Positions 35,585-46,858 of a DNA stretch of 64,000 nucleotides are shown in pieces. Under the pieces are notes generated by a model, which was not told the origin of the DNA, did not search any database, and saw only the letters and a program-made list of their open reading frames with translations. The position numbers and the translations under genes were made by a program. The DNA comes from Paraphysomonas bandaiensis (lineage: Eukaryota > Chrysophyceae), in assembly GCA_965644295.1 (NCBI GenBank), contig CBFFRP010000277.1:1-64000 (forward strand). The letters run 5' to 3'. Numbering within the stretch: position 1 is the stretch's first letter; the number at the start of each line of letters is the position of its first letter.

Positions 35585-36406
35585 TCATTTTTTCTTCGCA
35601 TTATTTTTGTACAAAACTGAATCAGTAACATGCTCACCATCATTGGGTGGTTCCCAATCTTTATCAAACGTCTTAACCAATTTCTTCCTTCTTTCTTCAT
35701 TAATGCTGGCTTGATCCACTGCAAACTCCAAGCACCTGATTGAGTTTGCCCCACGCATTTTATCGTATCCACAATTAATAAGCGGCTCAATATGTGCCTC
35801 GTGTAAAGTCATTCCATACGGAATCGAGCCAAGCCTATCCTTCTTAAAAATAAATTTAGGCACAGGAAAATTGGCTTTGAAAGGTTTGACAAAGAGAGTT
35901 GCTTCAGGACGGAAGGCATAGGATGCTGCCAGTTTCTGTCGAAGGTCCTCCACTTCCACATTAAGTTCATCATCTTCGTCATCTCCAGCAGCCATAAATC
36001 TCTTGTATACCTCAATGAAGCCATTGTTTTCATATTGTGTTGCTAATTCAATCGCTGTTTTACTATCCTTGCAACGCACATTCACATCTACTCGCATTGC
36101 CATTAATATAAATGTAATGTCTCTAACGCTTTCTTCAGGGCAATCCATCGCCGCAAGGTGAAGCGCTGTATAGCCACTACTAGACTGCATATCCAGTGAA
36201 GACCGCTTCTGACCACTAGCACTGACTCCCATATCATTAGACACCAATAACTTCACGCACTCAGTATGTCCATTCCACACAGCGTACATGAGTGGTGTGA
36301 TGCCGTACTCGTCAGCAGTGCATGTATTCGCAATTCCCACAAGACTATCTCGGAGCCTTTCATGATCTCCCTCTGTTGCTGATGTTCTGAGGCTATCAAA
36401 ACTCAT
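35585..36406 (-). CDS. Ankyrin-repeat protein
   Basis: Single exon of 273 residues from the ATG at 36406 (the frame is open for four more codons upstream, without an ATG). Ankyrin-type segments are seen in the first half: GITPLMYAVWNGHTECVKLL, then SGYTALHLAAMDCPEESVRD and DSKTAIELATQYENNG, about three repeats. An acidic stretch (AAGDDEDDELNVEVEDL) leads into a C-terminal region (FPVPKFIFKKDRLGSI, GMTLHEAHIEPLINCGY) that I do not recognise. The end is Lys-rich. Ankyrin repeats bind other proteins; no partner or pathway can be given. No signal peptide or membrane segment. Confidence 0.8.
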   Translation of the reverse strand: MSFDSLRTSATEGDHERLRDSLVGIANTCTADEYGITPLMYAVWNGHTECVKLLVSNDMGVSASGQKRSSLDMQSSSGYTALHLAAMDCPEESVRDITFILMAMRVDVNVRCKDSKTAIELATQYENNGFIEVYKRFMAAGDDEDDELNVEVEDLRQKLAASYAFRPEATLFVKPFKANFPVPKFIFKKDRLGSIPYGMTLHEAHIEPLINCGYDKMRGANSIRCLEFAVDQASINEERRKKLVKTFDKDWEPPNDGEHVTDSVLYKNNAKKK

Positions 36407-38089
36407 GCTCCACCTCAAGAAGGATCGATGAGACGAACCAACCTGCTGGTCGGCAATGTAACTGTGCAGATAGCATACTGTACATCGCTCGTAAACACAA
36501 CAACGAATAGTGCCGTTTTTTTCTCATTGTTCTTTTTCGTAATCTGAAATCATGGTATAAATATTCTAATTTTTAACAAAACCTCTTATATTTGTATTTT
36601 GATGGAAAGTGCTTTGATGAGCTTTGCTTGTGGTATACCGCCATACATAGTCATGGATATGGTTATAGGCATCTTCAAGAGTGGAATGAGATCTTCCTGC
36701 TGTCTGTACATGACTCATGACTCTTGTATATACTTATAGATATACCGGTGAGGTTTATAAGCGTTATGATAAGCTTAACTTGATAGTTATATTATTGCAA
36801 CGACTTCACACATGTCAACCTCCTCTTCACATCCTTTACATGTACAGCACAACACACGTATAGTAGTAGCGTGCTGGTAAGTTCAAACAGTAATTAGTTC
36901 TTTAACACTTTGATACACAAAAACAAGACTTTTTCTTTGAATTCATTTTAACAATAGTGATGTAACTTCTGCATACTACTTTAGAATAACTGTTCGATTT
37001 ACCTTATACATAAGCAGTATCACTGAGATACGATCAGTGAATGGCCTTTGTCGGCTTGATTAAACTTTAGAAGGTCCACGCTCTTTAAACTCATCACTCG
37101 TTATGGATTTTTAAGCAGTACTTCGAAGCAGAGGTATTTCTTGAGAATAACAGCAAACACTGCACTGACTTAGACGGCAAAGTTTTTGGGTTAACATGAT
37201 TATTATCGTGTCTAATAAACGATACCGATTATTAAGTTGTACAAGTGAAACCGATGAATTACTAAAAGTTATAAACTTTTTTGACGCATACAAAGTAAAA
37301 GGTCACTGTGATACATGTAAACGTATTCGTCTACTGAGAGCGGTACAGCCGATTTAAAGTTTAGAAAGCACACCAGCTCAATGATATTTATTGAGATTTC
37401 AACGACTGAAAATCATTTAGAGCATGGGTACATTGCAATGATGACCAGGAGCTTGAAACCCGACAGGGTAGCAAGATTTTAGACTACTTCAAAGGTCGAG
37501 TGTCCCTCGAGAGCTGAACAAAATTTTTAGTCAACAGAGATGAACGTGAGTGTAAAGTCTGAAGCGATAGTTGAGCGCGTGAGAATTTCACTCAGCCATA
37601 ATCGTACCCTCTTTGAAGCCGTAGCATAAGAAAAGCAATAAAGCTTACAATGAATTAGAATATGATAGAAGGACCCCGAATAGCTTCTGTATCATATTAT
37701 ACTTGTAATTTACCACTACAATCTAATCGTCGAATAAAGTCAGTAGTCAGTGCGCTAACATACAGCACATAGAGAGTATTGTTATTTATCAGTTCATTTG
37801 GGTACGAAAAGAAACTTATATACCCCATTAAAAACTCCACCTACATTTTGAAAACTTGGAAGGTGATATAGATAGCAATGGCATTGCAATATATTAATTC
37901 TCGGTCCTCAAAGAGGCACTTAGAATATTTTCGACAAAATAAACAGTTATGGGTCAGCTAATAACTATTTGCTTTGCACTTGTACTACTATATTAGCTAC
38001 TGTCGAGAAAGCAGTCGGCTGAACGACTGTATACGCTACTACGAGAAGGCAGTCGACGGAACGTTCTCTGTCACATGTCCCATCTGCAT
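36407..38089. other. 1.7-kb gene-free region
   Basis: Plain AT-rich DNA. A 17-bp word GAACTTATTT-like similarity is not convincing; only short open frames occur. Two similar words, GCAGTCGGCTGAACGACTGT and GCAGTCGACGGAACGTTCT, sit at about 38009 and 38048, a weak 39-bp tandem pair. Confidence 0.4.
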
Positions 38090-39107
38090 TTAAAAAGTAG
38101 CCATCTCTGCTCCACCATCACCAGATAAAGAAGAGTACTGGGGGGCATTCTCCAATAACTTTTCCTTGCGAAGCATTGTCACTCGGTATATCATAAAGGA
38201 AACGATTCCCGTCAATGCGATAGTAATCACAAGGAGTGTTACCAACAATCCAATTTGCACTCCCAATCCATCGTAAGAGTCACTGCTTCCACTGGAATCC
38301 TTGTCAGAACACGAGCTTCCAGAATATCCACTGTTGCAGTAGCAATATGCTTTCTTACTTTTGCTATCAAATGCGCAATGTCCATGCGAGTTGCACAGGC
38401 CGTGCTTAGTAATGGGGCACTCCTGCACAACATGTCAGAAAACTGTACTGAACAACTACAGAAGTTCACAACCTTGGGACACCCATAATAACTTCGCATA
38501 ACCATATGGTAATTGCATACATCTGGCTCCAGGGCGGATTCTATCACGCTATCAACGTTGTCGCACACAACATCAATCGTTGCGGATCGGAATGCACCAT
38601 TGGGACACATCTCTCCCAGAGGGTATGTCATGGACACCCCTTTGGTAGGATTTCTCTCGTCAAGAAGATTATAGTCTAAGTCATCTTTTGAACTATCGTA
38701 ACGTCCTATAACGTGGCATTCCTTGTAGTCATCATTAGTCCTATCTAGGAACTGAATTACCGCTCCTTTCTCAGTTGTTGGATCACAAACATCGGATGAT
38801 GGCATAGATTCTGCAGTAACCGACGAACAAAAATTCCATAAATACGAATATGTTGGCTCTTCTTCTGGTGTACAAGGTATATCGCCATCCTTTATGTAAT
38901 AGGATTTTTGACCTTCTTTTCGTATAAGTGGCTTTAAATCGAAGTGAAGACCAGTCAAACTCTTCCACTCACACTGCAACAGTTAACAATGAAGTAAATA
39001 TATGTGCAATTTTTAATACAAGAATCACTAACCGGGACGTCTTTATACTTTGATTCACAAGTAACGACATAAGTACATAGAGCTGATACAAATAGTAAAT
39101 GCTTCAT
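38090..39107 (-). CDS. MRH-domain, EGF-like, single-pass membrane protein (lectin receptor-like)
   Basis: Exons 39107-39033, 38973-38473 and 38422-38090 (introns 59 and 50 bp) give 302 residues. A signal peptide (MKHLLFVSALCTYVVT) begins the protein. Residues about 26-192 have the spacing of a mannose-6-phosphate-receptor homology domain: DIPCTPEEEPTYSYLWNFC early, FRSATIDVVCD, and VCNYHMVMRSYYGCP at the end, where the family has Y-x-Cys-Pro. An EGF-like module follows (CPITKHGLCNSHGHCAFD, then CNSGYSGSSC). Next is one membrane helix (IGLLVTLLVITIALTGIVSF) and a short tail with QYSSLSGD, a possible Y-x-x-hydrophobic sorting signal. By family it would bind glycans in the secretory/endosomal route. 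Whether the sugar-binding Gln, Arg, Glu and Tyr are all conserved I cannot confirm. Confidence 0.8.
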
Positions 39108-39637
39108 ATTGCGGGATCAATAGCGGCTAATTCAAATTATATTTCGTTATGATATTGTAATGGCATAAATTAAGGAATTGAAAGGATTTCAATCAGCACA
39201 TTCCTGGTCGATGTGCGTTAATATCGATATGTAAACTGTCAGAGGTATATATGATAATATATACTGTACATATAGGTATGTATGTATGCATGTGTGTATG
39301 ATGTATATGTAGGTGCGATTGTGCGGCAACTATTCACTGATTGATTCCTATAGACCCATGTAAAATACAGACTGTAGTATCCGTAGTTGCTCAAAAGAAT
39401 CTCAGCCGTACTACAATTATACAGTATAATACAGTAAAAGTTCCAGAACGATTGTGATAATTGTGCAGCTATGTGTGACAGGAGTCTGTACATGGCCGTA
39501 CACGTGGAAACACACTTGACCTGTGCTCTCGCCCAGCACATCAACATCATTTAGCGGTCCTGGTTTTAACATACATAGATCTTATATCCTTAGAGTGCTT
39601 CACACATATATCATTATAATTGAATAGCTATTTATCA
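39108..39637. other. Divergent intergenic region, MRH receptor/calnexin
   Basis: 530 bp between divergent starts, containing a TATGTATGTATG-type simple repeat near 39277-39300. No other feature. Confidence 0.4.
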
Positions 39638-41370
39638 ATGCGGGTATTAACTTTCGCAGCAGCTATAGTGGGGCTTTGCTCTGCTTCTATTCGAGATAAG
39701 TTAATCTTCTCGGAAACCTTTGACGACGAAGATGTATTCTCATCTGGGAAGTGGGTTAAAAGTTCAAATGAGAAGTATAGAGATCAGCCAGTGATGATAA
39801 AGCCTGCTATTGGAGCACCACCTGAATTATCAGATGATAAGGGGGTGGAGCTGACCCAGGAAATGAAGGTCAAGATATAGTAGTGTATTGTTTTTGCTCT
39901 TAACACTTCCAAATAGTTTTATGGGTTCGGCGCGGAATTTGCAGAACCTATAGTGGTTAAAGATAGCGACTTCGTTGTCCAGTATGAGGTCAAAGTAGAA
40001 CACTTTCAGTGTGGTGGTGCCTATGTGAAGCTTCTTCGTTCTGGCGACAACTTCAGCATGGAAAACCTTGATAACAACTCTCCCTACACTATTATGTTTG
40101 GCCCTGACCGTTGCGGGTCAAACAACAAAGTTCACTTTATCCTTCAGCACCAGAGCCCTATTACACAGGAATGGGAGGAAAAACATTTTGAGGATGCTCC
40201 TGCAGCGAAAGTAGACAAGAACACTCACCTCTACACTCTTGTAGTACGCAAGGACAACTCCTTCGAAATGTACATCGATAAAGAACTTCAGAGCAAGGGT
40301 AATCTATTGTCATCTATGACCCCATCCGTCAACCCCCCTGCGACTATCGACGATCCCACAGACCATAAGCCTGCGGACTGGGTGGATGAGGCGAAAATCC
40401 CTGACCCGGAGGCTACCAAGCCGGAGGACTGGGATGAAACCCAACCAGCCATGATTCCGGATCCTGATGCCAAGAAGCCGGAGGGTTGGTTGGATGATGC
40501 TCCTCTTCAAATCCCTGACCCTGAGGCTGATAGACCAGAGGACTGGGATGATGACGAGGTGACTATGGTCAATCTGGTATGATATTACTCTTTATGACCA
40601 TTCACAGGATGGTGAGTGGGAAGCTCCTGTCGTTCCAAACCCTGCATGTGAAGCGGCCGGATGCGGTCCCTGGTCACCCCCAAAGATTCACAACCCTCTT
40701 TACAAAGGAAAGTGGTCTGCCCCTATGATTGACAACCCCGACTACATAGGTGTGTTTAGAACCATAATATCCTTCATTTCTGAATGTGGTCATATGCGTA
40801 GGCGAATGGCAACCGAAGCAGATCCCTAACCCGAACTTCTTTGAAGATCTGCGCCCAGCTGATATGGCCCCTATGGCAGGTATTGCGGTGGAAGTATGGA
40901 CCACAAACAGCGGTATCCACTTCGACAACTTCGCCATTGCCTCTTCTCTGGAGGACGCATTTGCCTTTGCCGACGAAACGTTTGTTGTTAAGGAGACTGC
41001 TGAGAAGGCTGCGGATGTGAGGGCCAAAGAAGAGGCTCGTAAGAGAAGCAGAGAAGAGAAGTTGGCTGAGGGGGGCTTCACCAATATTGTTTCCGTGTAC
41101 GCGGCAGAGGCTATCGAGTTCCTCGCTCAACAACCGCCTGCTGCCATCGCTGGGACTGTTGTTGTGCTTCTGGCCACTTTATATTTCCTTCTTCCCTCTA
41201 AAACCCAAGAACGGGCCCAGGCCCCTTCAAGCGAAAGTGAATCGAAAGAGGAAGTAAAAGCCAGTGAGGCCGAGGATGAAAGCTCTAAAGCGGAAGACAG
41301 CGATGAAGACGATGAGGACGAGAAGACCTCTAGGTCTGCGTCGAAACGCAAGACAAGAAAAGCAGATTAA
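39638..41370 (+). CDS. Calnexin, ER membrane chaperone
   Basis: Exons 39638-39868, 39917-40558, 40608-40749 and 40802-41370 (introns 48, 49, 52 bp, in phase) give 527 residues. A signal peptide ([17 protein letters not shown]) is followed by the lectin domain with [19 protein letters not shown] and [11 protein letters not shown]. The P-domain has four type-1 repeats (for example [14 protein letters not shown]) and type-2 repeats ([33 protein letters not shown]). Then come [15 protein letters not shown], a membrane helix near residue 450 ([15 protein letters not shown]) and an acidic tail ending KRKTRKAD, whose basic end fits an ER-retention role. It binds monoglucosylated glycoproteins in the ER. 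Order and length are standard. It shares a divergent promoter region with the MRH protein gene, which is also a predicted lumenal lectin. Confidence 0.96.
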
Positions 41371-42145
41371 GTCTTGATGATTGTACAACTGGGTAACTTT
41401 GTTACAGCTCGTAAGAATAGATTAGAAGTCTTTTTAAAGATAATCGACTTCATATTCGATGATACAAGCATGAGAAGTTATCCGTTGACACTAGTAATAA
41501 TTAATTCAATTATTTTAGCCTTTTATAGTAATTTTATTCGATAATAGTACCTCAGTTACTAGTTTCTGTGTCGAAAGATCCGCGTTGTGGCAATCAAGAA
41601 GGAGTGTATATACAATATGTAGTTTTGTATATTGCAAGCACTGGTTGTATATCTGTAAACTTTTTTGTATTCGCTCAGTACGCAGCTCACTTCAAAACTA
41701 TGAACATAAATTCAAGTGAAACCCGTGACGCCTCCGCTAGCACACTAGGACACCCACATGCAATGATACCCATATTTTCGTCAGTTGAATATCCCTATTT
41801 ATACAACTCAAAAATCCAAATGAAACCGTGTTTTATTTTTTAATTGTTTTGAAATTTAATAATCAAAGAGACAAAACAGTTAGTAAAGAATAGAAATTCT
41901 TGCAATAGGGTTTCATTCATCTTTACAAAGAGGTACTAATAATTGCTAAAAAAACGACAAGTAGACTAAAATTTAGCATATATAGCTGTAATTTTGTGTC
42001 GGTTTTAGAAACTTATAATAAAATTAGTGTGTTATACTAACGTAAAATAAAAAATACGGCAAATTCATAATGTGGCGTATTAAAAAAGTAAGCACCACAA
42101 TTAGACGTAGGCTTATGGATGCGTTTCTTCAAATATATGATGAAC
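41371..42145. other. Convergent intergenic region
   Basis: About 775 bp AT-rich. A 91-codon open frame at 41568-41843 has no domain content and I do not call it. Confidence 0.4.
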
Positions 42146-42656
42146 TTACGTAGCGTCATTGAGCGAAGATATTTTCATAATCGATTCACTGATACTATAT
42201 TAGAAGACGTTTTATACTAGAATTATCGGACGCTTACCTCAGCTGCCGGCAGTTTGACATTGCATTCTCTTGTAAGTCTTCCAGTGAGTCCTTTTTTCTT
42301 ACACATTCTTCAAGCAGTGTCTCCGCGTCATAACTTATTTCAGAAGCCAGTTCTTCACAGCGCTGAATTTTCTAATTTGCAGTACAACTCTCACTGTATA
42401 TGTCGCTATATGAACAATATTACCTGACAAAAATCCATCGCCAAACCTGTATATCATACATGTGATAATGCATGTAATAATACAACAACTCACCATGCGA
42501 GTCCGTAAGATATGCGTTCATGATAACGCCCAGTGCTGATGCCTCCATATCACTGTGCTGATCAAACTCGTCATCATCTGTACTGGATTCAACTGGAGAT
42601 TTTACAGGGTCATTATTTCCCTCGAACGATGTCCTTTGTCTCTTCTCAGCAGACAT
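42146..42656 (-). CDS. Small four-exon gene, 122-residue coiled-coil protein of unknown function
   Basis: Only the first exon gives a visible open frame; I built the rest from splice signals. Exons 42656-42494, 42446-42424, 42371-42238 and 42194-42146 join in phase, with introns of 47, 52 and 43 bp beginning GTGAGT, GTAATA and GTAAGC. The protein opens with an acidic/Ser-rich head (MSAEKRQRTSFEGNN, then SSTDDDEFDQHSDM). It continues with a helical heptad-like stretch (CEELASEISYDAETLLEECV, KKDSLEDLQENAM) and stops soon after. I recognise no family. A spliced gene this short could be a subunit of a small complex, but nothing in the sequence says which. The second exon is only 23 bp. Confidence 0.68.
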
Positions 42657-43379
42657 GAGTGCAGTTGAATGCTATAATCTAGTCTTAATCTCTTATATTA
42701 GACAGCGACATATGACAGATGCTGGTAACTACATGTCACTTATTACAATAGTACTCCACAGCTACTTCATCTGTTCCGCCTCGAATAGTATTCATCATGA
42801 CGGCATTAGAGTCTGTTGATTGGACGGAAGTGAAGGCTACCTTCTCGTGGAGTGTTCGATTTATGAACTTTCTTTCTTCCATGACTTCGTGTCGTATCGG
42901 CATCCTTTGTATATTTTTGTTCAAAGATGTCTCTAATATTGAGTCAACAATTATCTGTATTCCAGCCGTAGTTGTACTCCAGTAATATAGAGTATTTTTG
43001 ATTCAATTTATTCCCGAAAAATTAGATGCTGACTGCCGATACGGTCGCCTTTGGACTGATATAATGATGAACTAGACTACGAAGAACTACCGTCAATTTA
43101 GTCATGTATACCCTCCGTCCGTATACACATGCTGCTGTATACTACTGTATATCTAGATATGATAAGAAGCCCCACTGCATCGTAGCTGGTGTGTGTGTTT
43201 GCTGGTGTGTGTAGGATTCATACCAAGATCCTCTACGAGTGTCTGCTAAGAATAATTAGAGTTCACTCCTATCTACTTTGTACTCATTTTTTCATCCTGA
43301 CTGCGTCCTTTCTCTTCATGCCCCTTGATAATATCGTATTCTAGGTCTAGATACATATACATATATATATAACTGCAAG
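42657..43379. other. Divergent intergenic region, small gene/phospholipase
   Basis: 723 bp. An alternating ATATACATATATATATATAA run at 43352-43371 ends about 9 bp before the phospholipase ATG. No further feature. Confidence 0.4.
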
Positions 43380-44927
43380 ATGAATTGCAAGCTGTTGATT
43401 CATTTAATGCTCATATGCTCAAATGCACTGATCGGGACGGCTAGCGTTACAGGACGCATCAAGCATTTAATAGTGCTCATGTTGGAAAACAGGAGTTTCG
43501 ATCATATGTTGGGGTTTTTGAAGTCGATAAATAGTGACATAAACGGATGTCTGCCCGATGAGCCTGATTGTGATAATCCCATCAACCCACAAGATACGGG
43601 GTCAGAAACTGTTACTGTCGATGATACCGCCATAAATGTTCAAGTCGATCCTCACCACTCAATATCATGGACCACAGCACAGATATATGGCACGAATAAC
43701 GACCAACTACCTGCAACTATGGATGGTTTTATATCAGCCTATGCTGATGAGTTTCCTGATTCTCCGTCTAAAGGAAATGATATCATGAAGTGCTTTTCCC
43801 CTGAACATTTGCCTATACTGACCAACTTATCCTTGGAATACGGAGTGTTTGACGGGTGGTTCGCATCTGTTCCTGGTCCGACAATGGTGAATAGGGCATA
43901 TGCTGCCAGTGCAACTAGTAACGGAATGGGAACTAACGACGTGGAAGTTATAGCTCGTGGTATGCCTCAAAAGACAATGTTCAAGCAAATGCGCGAAATG
44001 GGGTTAGACTATCGAGTGTATTTTCAGGACATACCACATGTGTTAATGTTCGATGATATGCGAGAACCCGAAGCACTCCAAAAGTATCGGCTATTAGATT
44101 CACTGTATAGTGACCTGGAAGAAGGAAACCTTCCAGAGTTTGTTTGGATTGAGCCGGCATACCTAAATTCCGACACTCAAATGTCTACTGATCAGCATCC
44201 CGATCACGATGTGTCTTTAGGAGAATCGTTAATACGAGATATTTACGAAGCTCTACGAGCCTCTGTATTGTGGGAGGATTCTGCTCTATTGATTACGTAC
44301 GATGAACATGGTGGCTTTTTTGATCACGTTCCTCCACCCACGGGTGTTCCGAACCCTGATGGAAAAAACGCGACTGACGACCCATTTGACTTTACACGAA
44401 TAGGTGTACGAGTACCAGCTGTCTTGATCTCCCCTTGGGTTCGGAGAGGATCCGTATATCATGCTGCCTGGACCCCTGCGTCCGCAATGTCACCAGGTGC
44501 CTCTGCGGATCGTTCACATCATATTTTACACCAGCACAACGCCCCGAGTCAGTATGAGCACTCCAGCATTATCTCCACAGCTGTGCATGAATTGTTTCCC
44601 CCTAGCGCTGGGTACCCCTCACCAGAATACTTGACGAAGCGTGACGAGTGGGCACTGTCATTTGGCTGGGTTTTTGATGAACTGGATGTAGTCCGCACAG
44701 ACTGCCCTGAAAAGTTGCCTGCCGTGTATAACGCAACCAAGACTTCTCAACTCCCACAGCAAGATGGAAGTGCTCAGCTGTCTGATTTGCAACAGGAATT
44801 GCTGGCTTTAGCAGCTGGAGTGGACGGGAACATTACGATGGTCCTTGAGGATAAGTCGTCATGGACTGAGCGTGAAGCTGCAGCCTATATTAAGCGCGTA
44901 ATTGAAAACAGAGTTCTATTTCTTTGA
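43380..44927 (+). CDS. Secreted phosphoesterase, non-specific phospholipase C/acid phosphatase family
   Basis: Single exon, 515 residues. A signal peptide (MNCKLLIHLMLICSNALIGT) precedes the family's hallmark LIVLMLENRSFDHMLGFL, where Glu-Asn bind metal. Other conserved blocks are VDPHHSISWTTAQIYG, GPTMVNRAYAASATSNG, IEPAYLNSD, DQHPDHDVSLGE, LLITYDEHGGFFDHVPPP and GVRVPAVLISPWVRRGS. This is the complete set for bacterial phosphatidylcholine-PLC, plant NPC and AcpA-type phosphatases, which hydrolyse phospholipids or phosphomonoesters. It probably acts outside the cell or in the secretory pathway. It has no introns while most neighbours have two to seven, which is compatible with bacterial origin, but codon use looks like that of its neighbours. 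The C-terminal ~80 residues are family-variable. Confidence 0.93.
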   Translation: MNCKLLIHLMLICSNALIGTASVTGRIKHLIVLMLENRSFDHMLGFLKSINSDINGCLPDEPDCDNPINPQDTGSETVTVDDTAINVQVDPHHSISWTTAQIYGTNNDQLPATMDGFISAYADEFPDSPSKGNDIMKCFSPEHLPILTNLSLEYGVFDGWFASVPGPTMVNRAYAASATSNGMGTNDVEVIARGMPQKTMFKQMREMGLDYRVYFQDIPHVLMFDDMREPEALQKYRLLDSLYSDLEEGNLPEFVWIEPAYLNSDTQMSTDQHPDHDVSLGESLIRDIYEALRASVLWEDSALLITYDEHGGFFDHVPPPTGVPNPDGKNATDDPFDFTRIGVRVPAVLISPWVRRGSVYHAAWTPASAMSPGASADRSHHILHQHNAPSQYEHSSIISTAVHELFPPSAGYPSPEYLTKRDEWALSFGWVFDELDVVRTDCPEKLPAVYNATKTSQLPQQDGSAQLSDLQQELLALAAGVDGNITMVLEDKSSWTEREAAAYIKRVIENRVLFL

Positions 44928-45461
44928 ATGTGACTTGCGAATGGGTGGGCACATCAGTTTCATTATGCAGCCCACGACTTCTCATCAATATTGTTATTTT
45001 TATTTTATGAAATGATTAAGCCACATTATTAGCCAGGCTATATATTTCCAATTTAATACTTATTAAAATAATTATATATTTCATTATCAATGTGTTTCCG
45101 TGTTTTCGTAACAGATTTTTACCTCAATGGGTAATGGGTAGTCTTATATTACTATCATCGCATTCAGAGACTCATAAAAGTTAGATATTTGACGTCGGTA
45201 TATGACGTGAGTGAACTTGAACAAGACAGATATGTATGTATTTGTAATAAATGTCTGTTAAATTTTGCCGCATAGTATATATTGTGCAGTTGAAGGGAAC
45301 TAATAATGCGCGTGAAAGGTGAAACCAACCCAGAGTAGATAGTAGGATATAGGAAGGGTAAATATTCAGTTACTGATATATATCCACATCAGTGTAATAT
45401 ACTTATAAAATTGGAATTGTCAAAGTATGCCTAATGTTAATACGGTGATCATAAGATAAAC
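44928..45461. other. Gene-free AT-rich region
   Basis: Region downstream of the phospholipase, AT-rich, nothing recognised. Confidence 0.4.
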
Positions 45462-45891
45462 AGATGTAGTAAATGTCTAATTATTAACAAAATAGGCGTG
45501 TAAGAGTCAGAACTATTTAAGTAACTAGCGCTTAACTCTGACAGCCTACTAATTTGTGCCACGAAAGCTGCTTGTGCGTTACCGCAAGTACGAAGGTGCA
45601 ACCACTTCTGCTCTCTGTCCTTTATGTGACCCAGCCCAGATGCTTGACTTCAGTAGGCAGCCCTTGAGGGGGGGGGCATTCCCGGATATCTGTTTATTCG
45701 TCAAGGACCAAAGACGTCTACACACGTGTCCCTGGTACCTGGTACCACACAAGCATTTGGCTATGAGTGGGCAGAACAATACCTGCTGACTGACTATGTA
45801 TGCGGCTCACGTTAGTTTATCGGAGATATATCACCGGTAATTATTCCCCAAAACACAACGAAAAAGTGTGAGTCGGACTTTGTTGAGGGAC
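45462..45891 (+). mobile_element. Dispersed repeat family, copy B
   Basis: Begins GTAAATGTCTAATTATTAAC-like, passes GGCGTGTAAGAGTCAG and reaches the core (45543-45610). It then matches copy F for about 280 bp, with shared words CTCTCTGTCCTT, GCTTGACTTCAG, AGGCAGCCC, CCAAAGACGTCTACACA and GGCTATGAGTGGGCAGAA. The match ends at GTTGAGGGA (about 45891). A 9-G run lies at about 45668. Confidence 0.85.
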
Positions 45892-46858
45892 ATATGTAAA
45901 TGTTGCATAAAAACTGTGTGAAGCAACAGTTTTTTCTTTATAAGGTGCTTTGTATGTTACTATGTTACAAACAACACAACATCATATTGAAAGGTTAGAT
46001 GCGATAATACGTCCCTAACACGACCGTATATCTTTATCACATATTTAACTTATGTACTGTGTGTATAGTCTATGTGTTTTTATTGCAACCTTATAATCAC
46101 ACACACATCAAAGAAACAAAAATCAGTGTTATTGTTGAAGTAGCTCAAAGAACATTTGCAACATTTAGTAGGAACAAATAGAAAACTTAGTAGGTTTAAG
46201 AATGACACCGCGTGTTATAAAATAGAATTACGGAATTGTCATACTTCCCATACATGAATAGTACATCAAGGCTGTCTATTAATTCGTAGCAACAGCAAGA
46301 AAAAATTGCAATTATAGTTAACTTCAACTTGCGTCGTCAATTAATTGACAACTAATTGATACGCATTAACTTTCACGGGCATTAATTCTGCGTGTAGTCA
46401 TATAGATCATTAAGTCAAATAGCTACTAGCTTATCCCTAAACTTAATAGAATCGGAAGATTATCTAAATCATGGAAGACTCTTGTGTTGCATATCGCTAC
46501 GATTCCAAAACTCAGAGTCAAAATTCAATGGCATCATGTATCACTGAGTTTTAGAGAGTGCGCATTATACTTAGGGTATTGGGAGTATAGCAACAATTTG
46601 ACAAAGTTTATTAGCCATTACGATGCAAGCACAGAGTTTTCATACGATAACTGAATTAAAGAATTAACCACATTATAATCAATATAGAGCGCGAATGCAG
46701 TTCTCACTGAACAACGAGAAACATATAGCACCACCAAATTCCCTGCGATTGCATCAACAGCGAGAAGTGATAACGTATGATCCCTTTCAGAAAGCTACAA
46801 TTGCACACCCCTGTCAGGGAAGTCGACTATACTTTTGTATACCCGGAAATGCAGCAAG
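45892..46858. other. Gene-free AT-rich region
   Basis: Nearly 1 kb with no supported gene; overlaps only antisense open frames at the Maf end. Confidence 0.4.

Noticed and set aside
41568-41843. 91-codon plus-strand open frame
   Set aside because: No domain, signal or coding bias; lies in AT-rich intergenic DNA.
43352-43371. ATATAT run as a TATA box for the phospholipase gene
   Set aside because: It ends about 9 bp before the ATG, too close for a core promoter with a 5' UTR; similar runs are common throughout.
45556-45789. Open frame of 77 codons across repeat copy B
   Set aside because: The equivalent frame is interrupted in copies C and F, so it is not a conserved protein.
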